A stretch of DNA of 64,000 nt from Margaritifera margaritifera (lineage: Eukaryota; Mollusca; Bivalvia; Unionida; Margaritiferidae), in the NCBI GenBank assembly GCA_029931535.1, contig JAQPZY010001554.1, positions 3,391,001 through 3,455,000 on the forward strand. The letters run 5' to 3'. Shown piece after piece: positions 60,480-64,000 of this stretch. The position numbers were made by a program, and so were the translations under genes. Position 1 is the first letter of the stretch; every line of letters begins with the position of its first letter. A model generated the notes under the pieces. It had not been told where the DNA came from, did no database searches, and worked only from the letters and a program-made list of their open reading frames with translations.

Positions 60480-61374
60480 CTAAAAATTAACATATTTAAT
60501 ACTGGAACATATGACAAGGAATACAAGGCGGATGGCTGTGAATCTCTTCTCCGTCGGAGGTTGCGCGGCCCCCTTTGCTTTTCCTTCTATTGTTGCATGT
60601 ATTGACGAAATATTAACAAATCTAATACTAAATATATAACAAAGAAAGATAAGGTGGGTGGCTGAAAGTCTCTCTAGGGAAGGGTGTTGTAGTCCCCAGC
60701 CCGGAGGATGGACAGCCCCCTCTTTATATCTCTAACTCTATTTATTCTTGCATGAATACAATAACTTACAACTAACAGAGAACATACATACACGCACTAT
60801 ACAAGAAAACAAACTTAAGAATAATTACAACTAAGAAAATTTGATCTACATAAGGCCAGTCCCAGAACATCAGAAATATACATAACAACAAATACACATA
60901 CGACCTCTAAGGGACATTGAATTTAACAGAAACTAAACTATGACCTCTGGCAAAGGTCACTATGCTTTATAACTCACTTTAGGGAGAAGGGATCGGAAAC
61001 CCGCCCGACAGGCAATACCTGGAGGGAGGTGAGTACGAGACTGGACCCCTAAATCAGGAAAACTTGACATATAGGGAGAAAAAAGATGAACCTCATGTAA
61101 TAAACAAAATTTTCCGTTTTCGAAACTTTAATATTATACATACACAAAATAGTAAGAACCTTTTGGCATTTTGAACATATTTGAGGGGACTTTTCCAATG
61201 CTCTAACCAGCCATATATGCTGGGAAGGACTAGGATTAGACCACAAATAAAACGTGGATCCACTGGATCTACAATGCAATAAGGAAAAAAAGTGACTTAC
61301 AAGAATCTTAAAGTTTAACATTTAACTGACGGATAATAATATTTTGCATAAACAGAACTCAAAGTGAAAAGGAA
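60480..61374 (+). promoter_or_regulatory. Leader region of ORF1 copy 2, with internal duplicated segment
   Basis: 60513-60580 and 60638-60705 are diverged copies of one segment (ACAAGGAATACAAGGCGGAT versus ACAAAGAAAGATAAGGTGGG, both followed by GGCTG and TCTCT), about 125 bp apart. 60935-61075 (GGCAAAGGTC, GGCAATACCTGGAGGGAGG, GAGTACGAGAC) is repeated at the right edge of the window. This looks like a retroelement 5' leader or promoter. Promoter activity is inferred. Confidence 0.5.
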
Positions 61375-62687
61375 ATGCCAGTTTTAGTGCAATACTTTTC
61401 TACCGCAGCCGAGAAATCAGGGCAAGGCACTTTTCTCGTGGCCAGTAGACGCCCGGGCGCGCAAGGAATTGACATGTCGACCATCGCGCCAGTAAAGAAG
61501 CCAACATGCGGGGAAATCCTAAACAGTCTAGAAGCGAGAGGACTAAATATGGATGCAATACAGGCAGTAAGCAACACAGGCAAAGGAGTCCTAATTATTC
61601 ATCCAAAGGGGGAGAAACCTCTACTGGAAAAGAGAGGATATGAAATCAATGGACAAATGGTCTACGTTATAGATCCACTACCAATAATGAGAGAGATTGC
61701 CGTTAAATTCGCAGAAGTCTACCTAACGGGAATCCCCATAGAGATCCCAATAGAAGTTACCATCGAAAGAATTGAACAAATATACCAACTAAAAGTGGAC
61801 TCATTCTTCATGGCAACGTACAGAGGATAACGGAACGTCCAAACAGAGTCAAGAGTAATAAAAGTAACCAGAGAGGAAGCAAAGAAAATAACAACTTTCT
61901 TCTACATTCACAGATTCCTGGTCAAGTCATGGTACCGTGGATGTATATATGACAGGAAGTGCCAGAAATGTGGAAATAAAGGACACGACATGAAGCACTG
62001 CAAACCAAAAGAAATCCCAGAAAACAGACCAACACCAGAGACCACAGAAATGGAGACAGATCAGCCGTCAGGACAACCACAAACTCACAAAAGTGAGCTT
62101 ACAATATTCCCTAGACAGATAAAACAAGTAGAATCACATAGAGTACCAATGGAAGAGACAAAATTGCCGGAACCGGAACAAAATGAAGAAAAAGACCTAG
62201 CGCAGGTAGAAAATCCGTTACCAGAGGTATCCCAACCAAACAGAAAGGAATTACAACCCAGAGAGCCTGCCTGCAACGGAAAAACAGGAAAAAGTGAAAC
62301 GACCAAACAAGGGAAAAATACAGTACAGGCAGAACAACGAAAAAAGACAAGTACTAAAAAAAATCAGGATAAAACACGCTACCAAAGGCACCACGCTCGA
62401 AAGAACAGAATTGCCACCCAAGGAGCCTGCCGCAAACGAAAAAAGCAAGAAAAATAAAAAAAGGAGAATCAAACAACAACAGGAGAAAGAAATTGAAATA
62501 GAGGTAGCCGATTACTACCAAATTGTTTTTTCCAAGTGAAGAGGATACAGAAGAAGAGACAGAGGAATATATAGATGAGGAAACCCCTTCCCCTGCGCAA
62601 ACCACGGCCGCACAGGGGAAAAGAAAGACTATTTCGCCACTCCAACAGAACACAACAGGAAAAATAACTAAGAAATTAAACGTTTAA
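61375..62687 (+). pseudogene. Retroelement ORF1-like, copy 2, with stop and frameshifts
   Basis: Homologous to copy 1 along its length. GIDMS, GKGVLIIHPKGE and VYLTGIPIEIPIEVT match, and the zinc knuckle is at the same positions (C196, C199, H204, C209). A single in-frame TAA at codon 152 (61828-61830) interrupts it, after which the same frame continues to 62457. The C-terminal acidic part then continues in two other frames, to 62539 and to a TAA at 62685-62687, implying two small frameshifts in A-rich sequence. No ORF2 follows. Probably non-functional. Confidence 0.75.
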
Positions 62688-62689
62688 TA

Positions 62690-63464
62690 ATATAAAAAAA
62701 TTAAAAATGAAATTATATTGTTACGACTCTATGGTCTAAGAAAAATGTAACAGAAAGAAAGTGAAACCAACAAATCATGTAAAAAATCAACAAGCAATTT
62801 ATTACTAGATAATTAAAATGAAAAATCAAAAAGTCACTTACAGTAATGTGTTTAGAAATCCTAATAATCCAATAAGAATGATTGTTCTAATCACAAGTCC
62901 TAAATATAGATTGTTCCGAATTCACGGCTGTGTCCTTGAATGTTAAGATGTGCCAATGGTCTCCAAAGTCCTGATGTACTAGAAATCTTGATGTGCTGAA
63001 GTCAAAATGAAGTATTCCAAAATCTCTGAATAAGTTCACATAAATTCGAAAATTGTCAATTAAAAATCCAAAATCCAAAAGTTTATGAGCACTGTTATAA
63101 TCCAATGAATATTTAAAATAATTCCTCTCTTAGAATTTGGAATGAATTTTCACAACTGTAATAGCTCTTTACAAGACTGATGGTAATGTCAAAACTGAAA
63201 AAATGTCCACCAAACATGATATATATAAATTGGTCACATGACAGAATGTTCTAGAACATGAGTCATCTTAATGGAATTTTTACTTGTAAACAAAAATCAA
63301 CCTTGACCTTCAAATTGAGAAAACATATTGATCAAAACAACCTAATTCAAGGACACTAGTTAAACATGTTTTTCCTGATAACATTAAGATTTAAGCAAAT
63401 ATTAAAGTGAAGAAACATTTATAATTTCCTAAAATATTTATAATATTATATAAACATCATACAT

Positions 63465-63466
<2 letters not shown>
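62690..63466. other. Spacer between ORF1 copies
   Basis: AT-rich, no coding similarity. Contains a short TGTTAC ... GTAACA inverted pair at about 62718-62752. Confidence 0.45.

Positions 63467-63526
<60 letters not shown>
63467..63526. repeat. (TA)n microsatellite
   Basis: About 30 TA units within the spacer of the ORF1 array. Confidence 0.95.
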
Positions 63527-63529
<3 letters not shown>

Positions 63530-63559
63530 TCTTAAATAACATGATAGAATAACCACCAT

Positions 63560-64000
63560 ATCACTAAATAAATAACAAATCTCTAACCATGATAAACTAA
63601 TATATCTTAACAACTTATACTTATAACTAACAAAGGAGAGAAAGAGAACAAGATGGTAACAGGTAAGCTAGTATACATGCAAACACCTACAATAATTAAA
63701 ATTGTAAAATAAAAATAACTCTGAAAAATTTGATCTTTCCAGCCCGAAAACTAGTAAAATATGAAATATAAATACTTAATAAAAGGAAAATTCCTCACAA
63801 CAACTAAAAAGACCTGGGGCAAAGGTCGCTAATGATTAGAAACGTACCTAGGGCATGAAGGCAAGGAAAACTGACCAACAGGAACTCTACCTGAAGGGAA
63901 GCGAGTACAAACCGGAAACCCTAAGCTCTAGAAAACTTCGAAAATAGGAACAGAACAGGAAGAAGAACCGCTTTCAAAATTTAATATGAAAATTTAAATA
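63560..64000 (+). mobile_element. Leader of a third ORF1-like copy, cut by the window edge
   Basis: Aligns to the leader of copy 2: AACTAACA, AAATTTGATCT, GGCAAAGGTC, GACCAACAGGAACTCTACCT, AAGCGAGTAC and AACCCTAA occur in the same order as at 60775-61060. By the copy 2 spacing, an ATG would be expected near 64250, outside the window. Confidence 0.65.

Noticed and set aside
59678..60526. Minus-strand frames of 84-125 codons opposite ORF1
   Set aside because: They are shadows of the A-rich plus-strand ORF1 and encode low-complexity Phe/Leu/Cys-rich peptides.
62718..62752. LTR retrotransposon ends (TGTTAC ... GTAACA)
   Set aside because: The pair is only 35 bp apart, with no second LTR, primer-binding site or pol frame nearby.

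Overview
The window looks like nuclear DNA of a bivalve-like mollusc, or at least a lophotrochozoan. The evidence is a metazoan gene split into small exons by long AT-rich introns, tRNA-derived SINEs, and repeat units of about 145-155 bp of the kind I know from mollusc genomes. The species cannot be fixed from the sequence alone.

One host gene runs through most of the window on the minus strand. It is an orthologue of ERMP1 (endoplasmic reticulum metallopeptidase 1, peptidase family M28). I resolved twelve coding exons, from the ATG at 54618 to a donor after 6387. All junctions keep one frame across 768 codons, and every intron is GT-AG. The exons encode an N-terminal membrane anchor, the luminal M28 domain with all expected zinc ligands, a multi-pass membrane region and the start of the C-terminal luminal part. 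The last exon or exons (about 130 residues by comparison with vertebrate ERMP1) were not found and probably lie beyond the left edge.

Left flank and introns. At 1331-4272 is a complete but dead hAT element with 15-bp TIRs and a near-perfect 8-bp target duplication. It is followed by a 146-bp tandem array. The introns are packed with minisatellites (13, 18, 19, 40, 44, 62 and 73-bp units), degenerate 145-155-bp arrays with a shared hairpin tail, two Tigger/pogo-like elements with TA target duplications, three fold-back elements, two SINEs, and seven copies of a roughly 200-bp element built of two nested palindromes. Several repeats sit within 25-80 nt of ERMP1 splice sites.

Right flank (54.6-64 kb). 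The ERMP1 5' flank is followed by about 3.6 kb of low-complexity DNA. Next come two head-to-tail copies of a retroelement ORF1 (gag-like, CCHC zinc knuckle), one intact (59249-60454) and one broken (61375-62687). The 5' leader of a third copy runs off the right edge. No reverse transcriptase accompanies them. This ORF1-only array is the least explained protein-coding feature. I found no clear evidence of a wholly new functional system.
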